A stretch of DNA of 22,519 nt from Chara braunii (taxonomy: Eukaryota; Streptophyta; Charophyceae; Charales; Characeae), in the NCBI GenBank assembly GCA_003427395.1, contig BFEA01000113.1:2696012-2718530 (forward strand), read 5' to 3'. Shown in pieces: positions 8,984 to 19,135 of the stretch. Position 1 is the stretch's first letter. Each line of letters starts with the position of its first letter. The notes below the pieces were generated by a model. The model did no database searches, was not told where the DNA came from, and saw only the letters and a program-made list of their open reading frames with translations. The position numbers were made by a program, and so were the translations under genes.

Positions 8984-10246
8984 CATGCTTTGCATGAGTG
9001 ACAGCAAGTACTGTCCAAGCGGGAGATCATGAAGATCATCATAGAACTCATATGATCGCTCTTCCTCCTCGCACACTTTCCCCTTCAGAGGACAACGGAC
9101 CGATGACAGGACGTTAATACATTGGTGACTTTCCGGCAGGAACATTTTCTCAAATGTTGTCATCTCTCTGACTGTTCTCTTGGCTGCACCGTCTTCTTTA
9201 CACTCCTCCGAATGGCCAGCCACTTCCGGTGATGCTGCCGCCGCATCAGGCCACACACTTTCAATGCTGGCACTTCCAGATGCTGGTGGCATTCCATCCT
9301 GAAACGCCCGGTATAACGACGATGAACTTGTACTTCTGCTTAGCATATCTGCCACGCCTGCAGAGTGAACTAGGTTATGCTCCTGGGTCGCATGCAATTG
9401 AGGAAGAGGAGCCAAGCCACTTGAATCAACCAATGACTGCATACGCTGAGCACAGGTTGTTGCTGCGTCAAGCTCTGCTAGTGAAAAGTTATCCAGGAAG
9501 ACAACTGGAGGGGTGGCGCTCCCACTGAGTGGCGTGCTCATCGTGCCATGGACTGCCAAGCCGACACCGGATAGCACTCGGTTGACTTGTGCCTTTCCTG
9601 AAGGCATAAGTGTATGCCCGGCGAAAGCCCCTGTGTCACTTTGAGTCCTTATCATGCTGCTGCCACCACAACCAGCCTGTCTCATTAGTTCAGACAAGTG
9701 CCTCGATAACAAGTCCTTGCAATTTCCTACTGCAAATCTCACAAATGGTGAGACAGACAAGATGGGCCGCAGCACCAAAGACTTCAGGTCTGAATCACTC
9801 ACACATCCGTTGCCTCCACTTGCCAACTTCTTCTCCAATGATAGCCTTCTCCGTAGTTGAACTCCTTCCCAATTTGGTTTCCCTCGCAAAGATGGAAACC
9901 CTGCCCCTTCATCAGCAAGGAAAGCTGACTCAAGGATGCTGTTGTATGCTGCAAACACAGCAAAGCGAGTGACTTGCTTGACCCGCTTCAACTCCTCACG
10001 AGCAGCACCATGGAGAATGATAGTGCATCCATGAGGCCGTGGGCATCCATCAAAGTACATCAACATAGACGTTTTTCTTCCCTGCTGTGCAGCTGAGCCA
10101 AGCTCCTCCACAAACTTCTCGACATAGAAGTGCTCGCACTCTCCCAACGTCAGTTTTGTAGTTATCAAATCATTTGTATTTCGAACAATCTTTGCACCTG
10201 TGCAGCGTGCTATCCTTTCCATCAACCTCAGCTTCACATGCTTAAC
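8984..10246 (-). CDS. FAB1: FAB1/PIKfyve phosphatidylinositol-3-phosphate 5-kinase, exon with second half of the chaperonin-like domain
   Basis: FAB1/PIKfyve makes PtdIns(3,5)P2 from PtdIns3P on endosome and vacuole membranes. This 1,263-base exon (421 codons, phase 0 at both ends) encodes the C-terminal half of the Cpn60/TCP1-like domain. It begins at the acceptor TTGCAG|GTTAAG; the open frame upstream of it (to 10312) is intron. Recognisable blocks are LMERIARCTGAKIV, then LMYFDGCPRPHGCTIILHGA, ELKRVKQVTRFAVFAAYNSI and ESAFLADEGA. A long Ser-rich linker with little conservation follows, then MFLPESHQCINVL and LPLGQYLLSLM before the donor at 8984. No stop or frameshift is present. Upstream FYVE and N-terminal chaperonin-like parts were not found in the window, nor was the kinase domain. 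Confidence 0.93.
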
Positions 10247-11587
10247 CTGCAAGTGATTTCCATATATCCAATTGGGCGTCAGACAGATTCCAAGATTGCA
10301 TGGGATGTTCAAGGGTGCATGTCAGCATCAGTCTTTCCCAAGTCTGAAATAGGCATGGCAGGCAACTTCTCATCCAGGCCACAGACTAATGAAAACTCGA
10401 TCTCCCGTCTTCACCCGAATAGAACACCAGGTCATCATCCTTGTATCTAGAGTAAAAGTTGCCCCAAATGCAGCTTTAATGACCAGGCATTCAGGTGGAG
10501 AAGGTAGACTTTTCACCTCCAGATTGATCATTTGTTCAAAATTCAAATGCAGACTATTGCCCTATGTGCCCCAGAAAAACCTGACAAATGCCAAAATAGG
10601 CCTGACTCTTGATGGCCCTGCATACTAATATCATGCGCCTGTGCTCTGCTCTGAGTCTCGGTGAGGGTTGTACCGTGCAAAACTTGTTGACTTCCAAAGT
10701 AAAGACCAGGGATCACTCGACAGAAACACGAGTTATGGAAATACAAACTTTCAAATTCATACAAACTTTCAAATTGGACAGTATACAGTTATCAACTTAA
10801 TATAAATACACAAGTTCTACCAGGCCAGTAGGAATTTTGCTGTAAGTCCCCCATAGGATGTCTACCTTCTTCCTCCGTATGGAACATACAGTCATTTTTG
10901 TTGCATCTGGACTAAAAGGTGAGCCAAATACGGCAATAATAATCATACTGCGTATGTTCTATTCGGGAGAAGACGGTAGTCCTCAATGTATGCTAAGGCA
11001 ACTTGGGTAGGATGAGTCTGGACGCAAGCGTGCTTAGCAGACTTAGCTGAAAGACCATCGTGTTCACCCCAAAATGCAGCAGCAATAAGTACGCAGGTTA
11101 TCAGGCCTTGGAGGCCAGGCAGGTACCCGGAAATTGGTGGTATAAGGCAAGACGTACTTGGTCAATACGCTGTTCACACATTATGCTGGCAAGCTGTCTT
11201 CCAAGCCGTCGGTTTGGCGGCTAGGGAGTTCAAGGGCAGAGGAGGAAGTGGTCGAATTCCGTACTGTCCACAAATGGGGGATGGAGGAGTGAATGAATGC
11301 TCTTGATAGAGATGCCTTTGGTGAGAGCAATCGCATATTCTCCTGAAGTTGACACTATGTTGATTCTCAGATTTGAAGAGATGGATTGCCAAAACAGGAA
11401 GGAATCTCAGGGCTATGGATTTTCTCTCTCTCCCTCTTTGCACACTTTCTTGTATATTTGTTCTCCCTTTCATTCCGCATTGATCGTCATAAATTTGTGA
11501 CTTCTGCTTGTGTTTTCATCAACTCTTGGACAAGCATTACGGTAGGAATTACACCCACAATCTAGGTAACCATGCCATCTGACTAAG
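10247..11587. other. Non-coding stretch, probable intron or intergenic
   Basis: By gene direction this lies upstream of the FAB1 exon. The expected preceding FAB1 segment (LVEKSV...ISLVLN) was sought on the minus strand and not found. Apart from one short open stretch described separately, nothing is recognisable. Confidence 0.45.
10943..11161 (-). pseudogene. Possible receptor ligand-binding-domain fragment
   Basis: An open stretch of 72 codons on the minus strand has the segments SGYLPGLQGLITCVLIAAAF and QVALAYIEDYRLLPNRTYAV before a TGA. The second has the rhythm of ANF-receptor / type I periplasmic-binding domains, where an Ala-rich helix with acidic residues is followed by a 'LLPN.T' turn. 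The match is short and judged by eye; it could be chance. No start, splice context or rest of the domain was found. Confidence 0.2.
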
Positions 11588-12505
11588 ACCATTGTGGTCC
11601 CACCCATTCATAAATCTAAGCGAAAAACAAAAGCTGATCAAAGAAGTCTGTTCAGCACACACGATCTCGGCGCTACGTGTATCGCACAGTGAGACCCAAC
11701 CTGGACCTGTTCACAAATCCATGCTCTGAGTAATAGAACGCTGAGCTGATAGGAGGCAAGAGACGAGTTTGAGAGAGTCAGAGCACTAGCTCCCCCAGAC
11801 TCGAAGAATCCAGGTCTAGAAAAAGTACATGATAAGATTGTATCCTCAGTCTTCCATTAGAAAGACTGCGGGCAGCGGGCCTGTAGGCCCTGCAGAAAAT
11901 TACAAGAAAGTCCATGGACAGTTCACATTGATCCTTGCTTCCCTCGGCCTCACCACCAATGTTGTGCATCAATTCTAGTGCAACGACCTCATGCAAATTC
12001 GTTCCCGTCACACAAAGATCCATGCAGACCATTGTCGACCCACCCATTCAAACATCTAAACGAGAAAAAAAAGGCAATTAGAGACCTCTGTTCAACACGC
12101 AATCAATCTGCCACCTGCATGTCGCAAAGAGACCCAACGTCGACCTGTATATAAATCCATGTTCTGAGTTAATAGAACAATGAGCTGATAGGATGCAAGA
12201 TAGGAGTTCGAGCGAGTTGGAGAACTAGAAAAAGTACATGATAGATCACATCCTTAGTCTTTCGTCAGAAGGACTGCAGGAAGCAGTCCTTTAGGCCCGG
12301 TGTGAATACTAGAGGAAGTCCATGGACAGTTCATACTGATCCCTGCATATCAGGCAAGAGAGGGGTTTGAGCGAGCTGGAGAAGTAGAAAAAGTACATGA
12401 TAGATCGTATCCTCAGTCTTCTGTCTGAAACAATGGGGACAGCAGTCCTGTAGGCCCAGCACGAGAATCAGAGGAAGTCCATGGACAGTTCACATGGATA
12501 GCTGG
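11588..12505. repeat. Diverged tandem repeat block, three partial units
   Basis: A unit beginning near 11588 recurs near 12028 (offset 440). Its second half recurs again from about 12354 (offset 159). Landmarks shared by all three are AGAAAAAGTACATGATA and GTCCATGGACAGTTCA; the first two also share the ACCATTGT...CCCACCCATTCA block. The copies have diverged by many substitutions. There is no gene in the block; minus-strand frames crossing it are not conserved between copies. Confidence 0.85.
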
Positions 12506-12657
12506 AGAACACTAGGAAATCATCACTCTGTGCTGCCAAATGATAATGAAGTGACCTGCCACAAAAAGATCTTATCAAAGATTATCTGCTCAATTCCTTC
12601 TCAGCAAAACTCGTACATGAGAGGTTGGTGAAAAACACTGCGGAGATCCATGAAAGG

Positions 12658-13185
12658 TCAAAACAACATGCCTTTCAGTTTGCCTTCACACGGATGCTCA
12701 TCGGATCTAAACTGTTCCATGAGATGAGCATTCCCCCTCGCCCAGCGGTTCCATGGGGTTCCCAGTAGTCCCTTCGGTCCATCAATGTTGATCAAACTAT
12801 GTCCAATCTTATCAGGAAGGTGTTTTATACCCTCCTTCAGTTGTGCGCCTAGATCGAACCACTGTGGCTTCCTCACTTTCACCAACTCCTTTCCCACCAA
12901 CTTGCCAGTAGCCAACCCCAAGAGCCAAACCCGACCCTCGGTGCGAAGGACGCTATGATACTGCAGCCCTACTGCTAGAAGAAACCATCAGCATTGTGCA
13001 TTTGCTCCTGGGACATGATGGACGCTGCCATCCTTCGTGTGCCAAAACATGGCACTGTGAATGGGACAGCGCTCTGGCGGTGCTGTTGTACCTCCCCTCA
13101 CAGGCCTCCTTCCTGCTAGGGGAAAGGCTGCCTGGTCACTCTGTCTCTCCTCTGAAGGATTGCACTGGTGAGAGTAGGCTGGCAA
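12658..13185 (-). pseudogene. RCC1-like repeat fragment with one in-frame TGA
   Basis: One minus-strand frame is open from 13185 to 12658 apart from a TGA at 12988-12990. On each side of that stop is a segment like the RCC1 blade core (H-S...DG.V): HSAMFWHTKDGSVHHVPG upstream and YHSVLRTEGRVWLLGLATG downstream. RCC1-type repeats form seven-bladed propellers, but only about two are seen. A pyrimidine-rich stretch ending in CAG lies just upstream (near 13185), so an exon is possible. The stop fits CGA to TGA change. The rest, including KPQWFDLGAQLKEGIKHL, is unrecognised. The family call is tentative. Confidence 0.35.
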
Positions 13186-13899
13186 GAAGCAGAATCAAGG
13201 AAAGGGCCTGATGGGACGGCTCACGAGATGCACAAAAAGGAGAATGAAATTCGTGAATCTTAAAAGACAGACTCGAAAAACAAAAAAAAAGGAGCTGTTT
13301 TAGGGGGGGAAAAGAAGAGATTATGAAACAAAGAAGAGCAGAAGAGAGAGGGGAACAGTCATGATTCATCAATGTGCTACGCAAACAAATGCGCAAAATT
13401 GAGGGTGTATCTTCAGCATAGGTAGAAATATACACTTGCGAGTTTTCTGCATCTTTCACATTTTGTGATCGATGGAGGGACGCACTATGGCTTCAAGAAA
13501 CTATCATGCCAAACGTGTTAACCTACTATGTGGCTAGAATGGGGAAACTAAGACATGGCTAAAGTGCGAATACAACAGGTGAAGGATGCTGATGGGAGAT
13601 GGATTAAAAAAACTGGAAGAGTGAACAAAAAAGCTCAGCAAAACAAAAAGAAAAGAAGAGGAGAGAAAAATGATGCCGAAAAGGGAAGGTACAAACCAGT
13701 TCAAAGTTTTTCAAACATATATACTCGGACAGTGGGAGATGATTCTTTCCTTACTTCAGAGCAACCTGCACCGACTACAGCGATCTGTACAAAGTTACCA
13801 CAAACAAACCTTCACCTTTCCCTCATTGCTCTCCCCTCATCCCCCCTCCTCCCCCAACCAAAGCCCCATCTAAAAATAAACAGTGCGGCATTGAGAACG
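13186..13899. other. No supported gene
   Basis: The interval contains A-rich and pyrimidine-rich low-complexity sequence. A Lys/Gln-rich plus-strand frame (13555-13938) and a Ser/Leu-rich minus-strand frame show no domain or codon character and are probably composition artefacts. Confidence 0.5.
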
Positions 13900-15410
13900 C
13901 TACCCCAGAGTAACCATAACCTTGGGAGGTGTTGCTGACTTTGCTTCCTCAGGGCTGACCTCAAAGTTTTGCGGGCAGTGACGGCAGTCTATGATGCCTA
14001 AATGATCCTCTTCTGCTGGGGCCTGGAAAAGGCTAGAGTATTGGTTGATGACTTGGACTAACCCCTCGAAGTCTGAACTGGAATCCGGACCGCCTTCTGG
14101 CTCGCTCTTCCGTTTCCATTCTCAGAGAGGTGCCCAAGAACTTTCCAGAAATGGCCTCAGGCTAGCTTCATGAATGGGAAACACTAGGCGAAGCAGTTTG
14201 TCAATCACAACAACACTATTAGATCGGATTCCTCACAAGCAACGAGCAGACACTTCATTTAGTCCCAGCAGCTGTGCCGGCAACTCAAAGCTACTTGGTG
14301 CATACTGAAGTGTCAGGAGTATCCCGAGGAGGATCCACAAACCAATTTCCTGGGGTAAGATCCCTGGGTCATTCTTGGCTTGACAAACACACTGCCGGAG
14401 GATGCGAGTGACATTTTGAATCGAGAGAGGAGTATGAACAGAAGCGTCTAAACCCTCCATCCCATCCATTGTCAGCCTCGTACGAGTGGTTGCAAATGAT
14501 CTCTTCGAATGTGCAAGGTGGTCTCCATGCAGGATTATAAACTGGCTGTACTACCCATAGCACAAAGCGCTCTGAAACCTCCTCAAAAAATACTCCTTTA
14601 ACCTCCTTAAAAAATAGTCCTTTAACCTCCCTCTTTCAACAAGCAAGCGACTGAGTAGAACGCAGTCGAAACGGAGCGCTCCGTGCCTTAGCATACCAAT
14701 GAGATTCAGACTCCCGTCCATGTCGGGCAAGCTGCTGAGTATTTTTGCAGCGAATCCAACTGCAGATGCATTGCAACACTTCCCTCCATGTCGGACAAGT
14801 TGCTGAGTATTTTTGCAGTGAATCCAACTGCAGATGCATTGCAATGCTGGAAACTAGACACACCCCAAGTCCCATCTTGCATTTTGACAAATTTCCAACC
14901 CCCGCTTGCAGGGCTTGCTTTTGTTTTACAGATGGTTCCTTCCGGCAACAGTGAGGAGGTGGCGAGAAGGTCGAGCAGCGTGTCCAACACCTTGCGGATG
15001 AACCAGTGAATCTCTCACCTGCCACACACTTGACTGCAGAACCATAGACACTGAACAAGAAGCTTCGCAACTTCACCATCCATGTCTCTGACATTCTGAC
15101 AAATGAAGATCTTGGCTACGAGCAGCTAGGAGAACGTGGAGAGACAGGCTTTATCTTTCTATTCGCATCAGTGACAAATCACATCCTTTAGACCAGCCTT
15201 TACCCTGGATGAATCAGTGAGCTTGTCCATTGAGCACAGCGAGTTCGGAAACTCCTGCAGTCTCATCTCAAACCAATGCCAGTAGACCATCCAGGGCACA
15301 ACAGGTAGGCAAGAACCCTGGAGTCCTCCACGAACTTCTGTGATAATGGCTTCCTTTCCGTGACTGCCAAAAACTCGAGTAGAAGCCTTTCTGTTTAGGG
15401 GCAGTTCCAT
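13900..15410 (-). pseudogene. Decayed reading frame of an unidentified, probably helical protein
   Basis: One minus-strand frame can be followed for about 1.5 kb, from 15410 to 13900, if a 68-bp tandem duplication (14718-14785 / 14786-14844) is counted once. In that frame stops occur at 15168 (TGA), 15159 (TAG), 15126 (TAG), 15015 (TGA), 14551 (TAG), 14233 (TGA), 14122 (TGA) and finally 13900 (TAG). None is TAA. Between stops the peptide looks genuine and helix-rich: VRDMDGEVAKLLVQCLWFCS, WFIRKVLDTLLDLLATSSLL, QEIGLWILLGILLTLQYAPS and VVVIDKLLRLVFPIHEASLR. This resembles HEAT/armadillo-type scaffold proteins, but no family was recognised. Lack of clear introns could mean one large exon or a retrocopy. 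Alternative splice sites (for instance GGCAG|GTGAGA at 15019/15018) would remove some stops. Confidence 0.6.
14718..14844. repeat. 68-bp tandem duplication inside the minus-strand pseudogene
   Basis: A 68-base unit starts at 14718 and again at 14786, the second copy being nearly complete. The copies differ at a few bases. Since 68 is not a multiple of three, it breaks the frame of the surrounding minus-strand sequence. Removing one copy makes the frames on both sides agree. Confidence 0.93.
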
Positions 15411-15631
15411 TCGGCCAATAACCGGTCAATGAAGTCTCTGACGTTCTGTGCATCGAACTGGGCTATGGGCACCTCCACAGGCCAATCCCCTGGCCCAAGG
15501 ATGAAGAACGCATTACAAAATCTGCTACTCGGTACAGCAGCTTCCTTCCCCAACCAGACGTTGTGTGCATGCAACTCGCTTGCAGCATGCACAAAAGGAC
15601 AAATTGCAGAAAGAGCCTCCCTTCCTCCTCA
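15395..15631 (-). pseudogene. Upstream piece of the unidentified pseudogene (shifted frame)
   Basis: The frame open from about 15631 to the TAA at 15395 encodes EALSAICPFVHAASELHAHN, then AAVPSSRFCNAFFILGPGDW and a tail DAQNVRDFIDRLLAEW. It overlaps the start of the next frame by a few bases, so one or two bases were gained or lost near 15400. It has the same direction and the same helix-rich character as the downstream part. The product is unrecognised. Confidence 0.45.
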
Positions 15632-16074
15632 TTTCCCCCTTCCTTTTCTCCTCTTGATGCATCTCCCCCTCTGCAGCCACTGCGTCGATGGCTCCAGCAC
15701 CTTGGTTTCCAGCGCACTTTTGCACTACGTCGACCAGTTCCTTGACTGAGTCACCTCCTGAATGAGGATTGAGAAGAGCAACGTCCTCATAAGCATCTCT
15801 CTAATTTCCCCAGGGCTGCCAAGTGCACAAAGCAAGCCTCGAGGATGGATGCAGCAAATTGGACCTCTTTTGAACCGACCAGGTCTGATGTGTGTCGGAG
15901 CACCATCAACAGAACAGAATACCCCCCGTGATTGGCGCAATCTTGACCGACATCCCCATCCATGGAGAACCGGCTTGCCTGGGGGATATCCTGAACATTA
16001 TTGCCCATCTCATCCCAGCCATTGTTGATAGTATTCAGTAATGCTGACAACTCTTGAATAGCCTCCAAGGCCAC
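15632..16074 (-). pseudogene. 5' piece(s) of the unidentified pseudogene or separate exon
   Basis: From 16074 to 15787 a frame encodes ALEAIQELSALLNTI, then GGYSVLLMVLRHTSDLVGSK and VQFAASILEACFVHLAALG. Continuation needs a frame change to EIREMLMRTLLFSILIQEV (about 15800-15740), then another to DSVKELVDVVQKCAGNQ. The pyrimidine-rich tract ending in ATTCAG near 15755 could instead be a splice acceptor. The first segment resembles armadillo-type repeats. The start is unknown; a possible acceptor CTAACAG ends at 16074. Confidence 0.45.
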
Positions 16075-16838
16075 TGTTAGCTGCCCTCTGCTCTCTCATG
16101 AGGAACTCCTAAGCCCGACAGACAGGGCTGGCAAGTTGAGCCTCACAATCTCCAACCGATCAACACGCTGTGAAACCAGCCCGCTGCCACGCCGCATGTG
16201 TCAAGGTGATCTTTTGCGTCCTTCTCAATGAACAGGGGTGGTCATGGCCATAGTGCACGTAAACAAATCCCAGTTGGGTTCCTCTCTGAGTCCTTCATAC
16301 CCGCTCCCAAAAGGACGTCCACGCCGACATTGCACGCTGGGACAGGAGGTCAAAGAACCATTGGGTTGTCGAATCACATCTGGCCTTCTTGTAAGGAAAG
16401 CTCACACATAACGTCTACCGAAGAGGATGGACAGAAGAACAAGGTGGTTTATAACGACATAAATAACAATGTTATCACATTTATTCATACTTCCTTTTGA
16501 CCCAATCTATTTTCGTATCTTGTGGCGGAAATGAATGGCGCTTTTCTTCACCGAGGAGCGAAATCAGTCGATTGCCAAAATTTTGCCGAGAAACGCTAGA
16601 AATCGCAAATACCCGAAGACCTCAACTACACCCAGTTGGACTCTCAATCTATCCTCTACAATTTGCATGCAAAACAATCCGGTCAATCTTTTACAGTGAG
16701 ACAAATCAAGCCGAGCGCAGGACGTAGCAGTAAACTACTTTTGACTCAGCGAAAGCAATATACCTGGATGCAGAGGTTGGCAAGGAGAGACAGACGGACC
16801 TCCAAAAGACACTGGGATGGGTCTCTGATCACGGAGTG
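16075..16838. other. No supported gene
   Basis: Short frames of 60-90 codons occur on both strands but none shows a recognisable domain. The first 150 bases hold short open minus-strand segments (such as RLEIVRLNLPALSVGLRSS) that might extend the neighbouring pseudogene. The right limit is the start of the second LTR element. Confidence 0.45.
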
Positions 16839-17923
16839 TGCAATGACTTGCTGGTTCCAGGTTGCCTGTAGCCTCTCTCAGACGAGGCTGTACTATAGGT
16901 AGGGACAGATTCGTAATTTTGTTTAGCTGAGGACTAACCGAGAGACCTACCTGTAAAGACAAATTTGTGAGGGACATATTTGTAAATATAGGAGATATGG
17001 GCCCATTACTAACTCGAATTTCCTACAGTGATCCTAACTACGAATAGCAGACCCGGGCTACCCCTGGGACAGACAGGCCCAATGGGCCTGCGCTGATAGA
17101 CGGTCCAATGGGCCTGCACTGGTAGACGGTCCTATAGCCTATAGCCGGGTAGGGAGACGCCCTAGAGGCCGAAACAGAAACGGTACCGGTCGGTCAGTCA
17201 GTCCGGTCTAGGTCGTGTCTAGGCTAGTCTAGGGTATAGATAGGATGGGGACATCGGCCCTGGGCTTTTGGCAGTTGACGCTTCGTGGTGGAAGTTGCTG
17301 CGCACACGGTATCAGGTCGTGGTTGCTGATTCCGGTGGTGGAGACGGCGGACATAGCCAGACCTACGGAGCGCTGACCAGACTAGGGTCAATGTCCGCTC
17401 TGACTCTCTAGGAGTCAAAGCGGTCTGGGCTATCAGAGGTCTGATGCGTTGCAGCACGTGGTGCACTGCTGACCCTCCTCAGGAGTAGGGTCGCAGTGGC
17501 GATGCAGCCATAGTTGCATCTTCTCAGAGGATATCATCGTCTGGACTTCATCTTCATGAGGGACTGTTGGCGTTGAGCTTCTTCTTCATCATCTGGGTGG
17601 TGATTGGCTCTGGGAGCCTGTTTCATCTTGGCGCAGGCCACTGAGTTGGATGTCAGGGTGGCGATGGGTGTTACCTTAGCCTCTTATTTATTTCTGGCTG
17701 TGATCACTCAGTTGTCTTCTATGCATGATTGTTGGGACTTGTGTGGAGAGAATTCACTGAATTGTGTATTCTGTCACTTCGCTTCTCTGACGCTGCGTTT
17801 TCGTTTCTGGGCGGTGTGAACCTCCACTACCTCTCCCCTTCCTTCTGTGCATGTATGGGTGTGTACGGGAGTTCCTGTGAGTGAGCGTTGATAAAATTTC
17901 AACGGACAATCATGTTCATAACA
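16839..17923 (+). repeat. Left LTR of the second element
   Basis: It starts TG and ends CA. Near its 5' end a short hairpin (AGCCTC 16870-16875 with GAGGCT 16884-16889) is also kept in the right LTR. A 26-base tandem duplication (17079-17104 and 17105-17130, CCAATGGGCCTG...AGACGGT) is present only here. TATAGATAGG near 17236 is shared with the right LTR and could be a TATA region. Divergence between the LTRs looks high, roughly a fifth of bases by eye in aligned parts. Confidence 0.82.
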
Positions 17924-17925
17924 GT

Positions 17926-17937
17926 TGGTATCAGAGC
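17926..17937 (+). other. Primer-binding site, initiator tRNA-Met type
   Basis: TGGTATCAGAGC is the complement of the 3' end of plant initiator tRNA-Met, the common primer of plant LTR retrotransposons. It begins two bases after the LTR end and fixes the element on the plus strand. Confidence 0.9.
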
Positions 17938-17943
17938 AACATT

Positions 17944-18158
17944 AAACCCAACGTCAGAAGCTCTCAGGTAGTGATGGCTGCCTCAGTCTATCATCTCGCC
18001 ACTGTCTGGGTCCGATCTGCTCCGATACCAGCTGTTATAAAATTTCAACGGACAATCATGTTCATAACAGTTGGTATCCAAGCAGATCGGACCAAGACAG
18101 TGGCGAGATGATAGACTGAGGCAGCAATCACTACCTGAGAGCTTCTGACGTTGGGTTT
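17944..18158. repeat. Large near-perfect inverted repeat next to the PBS
   Basis: Arms at 17944-18030 and 18072-18158 are reverse complements over 87 bases with about four mismatches. The pairing extends further inward (ACCAGCTGTTAT against ATAACAGTTGGT), leaving roughly 20 bases of loop. The loop region (18037-18069) is a second copy of the LTR terminal sequence ATAAAATTTCAACGGACAAT...ATAACA, which also occurs at 17890-17923. The arms thus carry copies of the PBS-proximal leader in both orientations. Confidence 0.93.
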
Positions 18159-19135
18159 CATGTTGGAATCGCATCTTCAGTACTGCGCTTAGTAGGGTGT
18201 TGGTGAGGAGTGTGTGGTGGTTGGTATGACACACAGATTTGTGGCGATTCAGTGCTCAGTGGCCTGGGAGGCACCGAGGGGCTATTTTTAGCCCAGGCGT
18301 TGACTCTGCTGGTGGCGAGATACCTGGGGGTATGTCGAGTTTCAGATTCTGGACCAGATACAGTGAATCTGAAGAGTGGGATTAATCGCCATATCAAGAG
18401 CTACAGTATCACCAAGTTTCAGGAGATTTGGAACGTGGGAGCACCAGGAACAGTGAATTGAAGAAACTGAAGAGATGGCAGTCATAGCCAGTTCAGCTTC
18501 TTCTTCCAGTGTTTTGACCTGAAGTAAGTGTGTTCCTTACTCAAGTCCCTGTAGCGAGTCTGATAGTTGTGATTAGACTGGGAAAATCGAAACTATATGC
18601 CTGTAGACAGTGAAACTTGAAAATCACACTGCCTGACAGCCATAGCTATTTCCCCTACCTATCTACTTCGACTTCTACTGCCTCTGTTTGACCTCCTCTC
18701 TGTCTCAAATTGCATCTCTGACTGTACTACAGTATTCTGAAGGTTGCGCTGCCATAGCCAGTGCTTGGGGCAGCTAGGGTTTGTCATATCTTAGGTTCTG
18801 TCTGTCAGAATTCCAGTCTGTCAATCACCCTGAAATCGCAATTCAATATGGAGTTCCTGTGAGTGAGTGTTGATAAAATTTCAATGGACAATCATGTTCA
18901 TAACAAGTGCACAACTCCAAGGTTAGCACTGCCAAAGCAAAATAGGAATACACACTCTCCACCTACTCAGAAATACAGTAGCCTCCCAAGAACAACTGTG
19001 AAGCTTGCTTGAACTTGAACGACATTGTGCAGATGAATTGTGCAGAAGAACAAGATGCCTACTAGTCTGAAAGTCCTTGCAAACCGGTCTGATAAGAATT
19101 ATTAAGACTGTCAATCACTCCACTCGAAAATCTAT

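Noticed and set aside
9229-9972. Plus-strand frames opposite the FAB1 exon
   Set aside because: They are shadows of the well-supported minus-strand exon.
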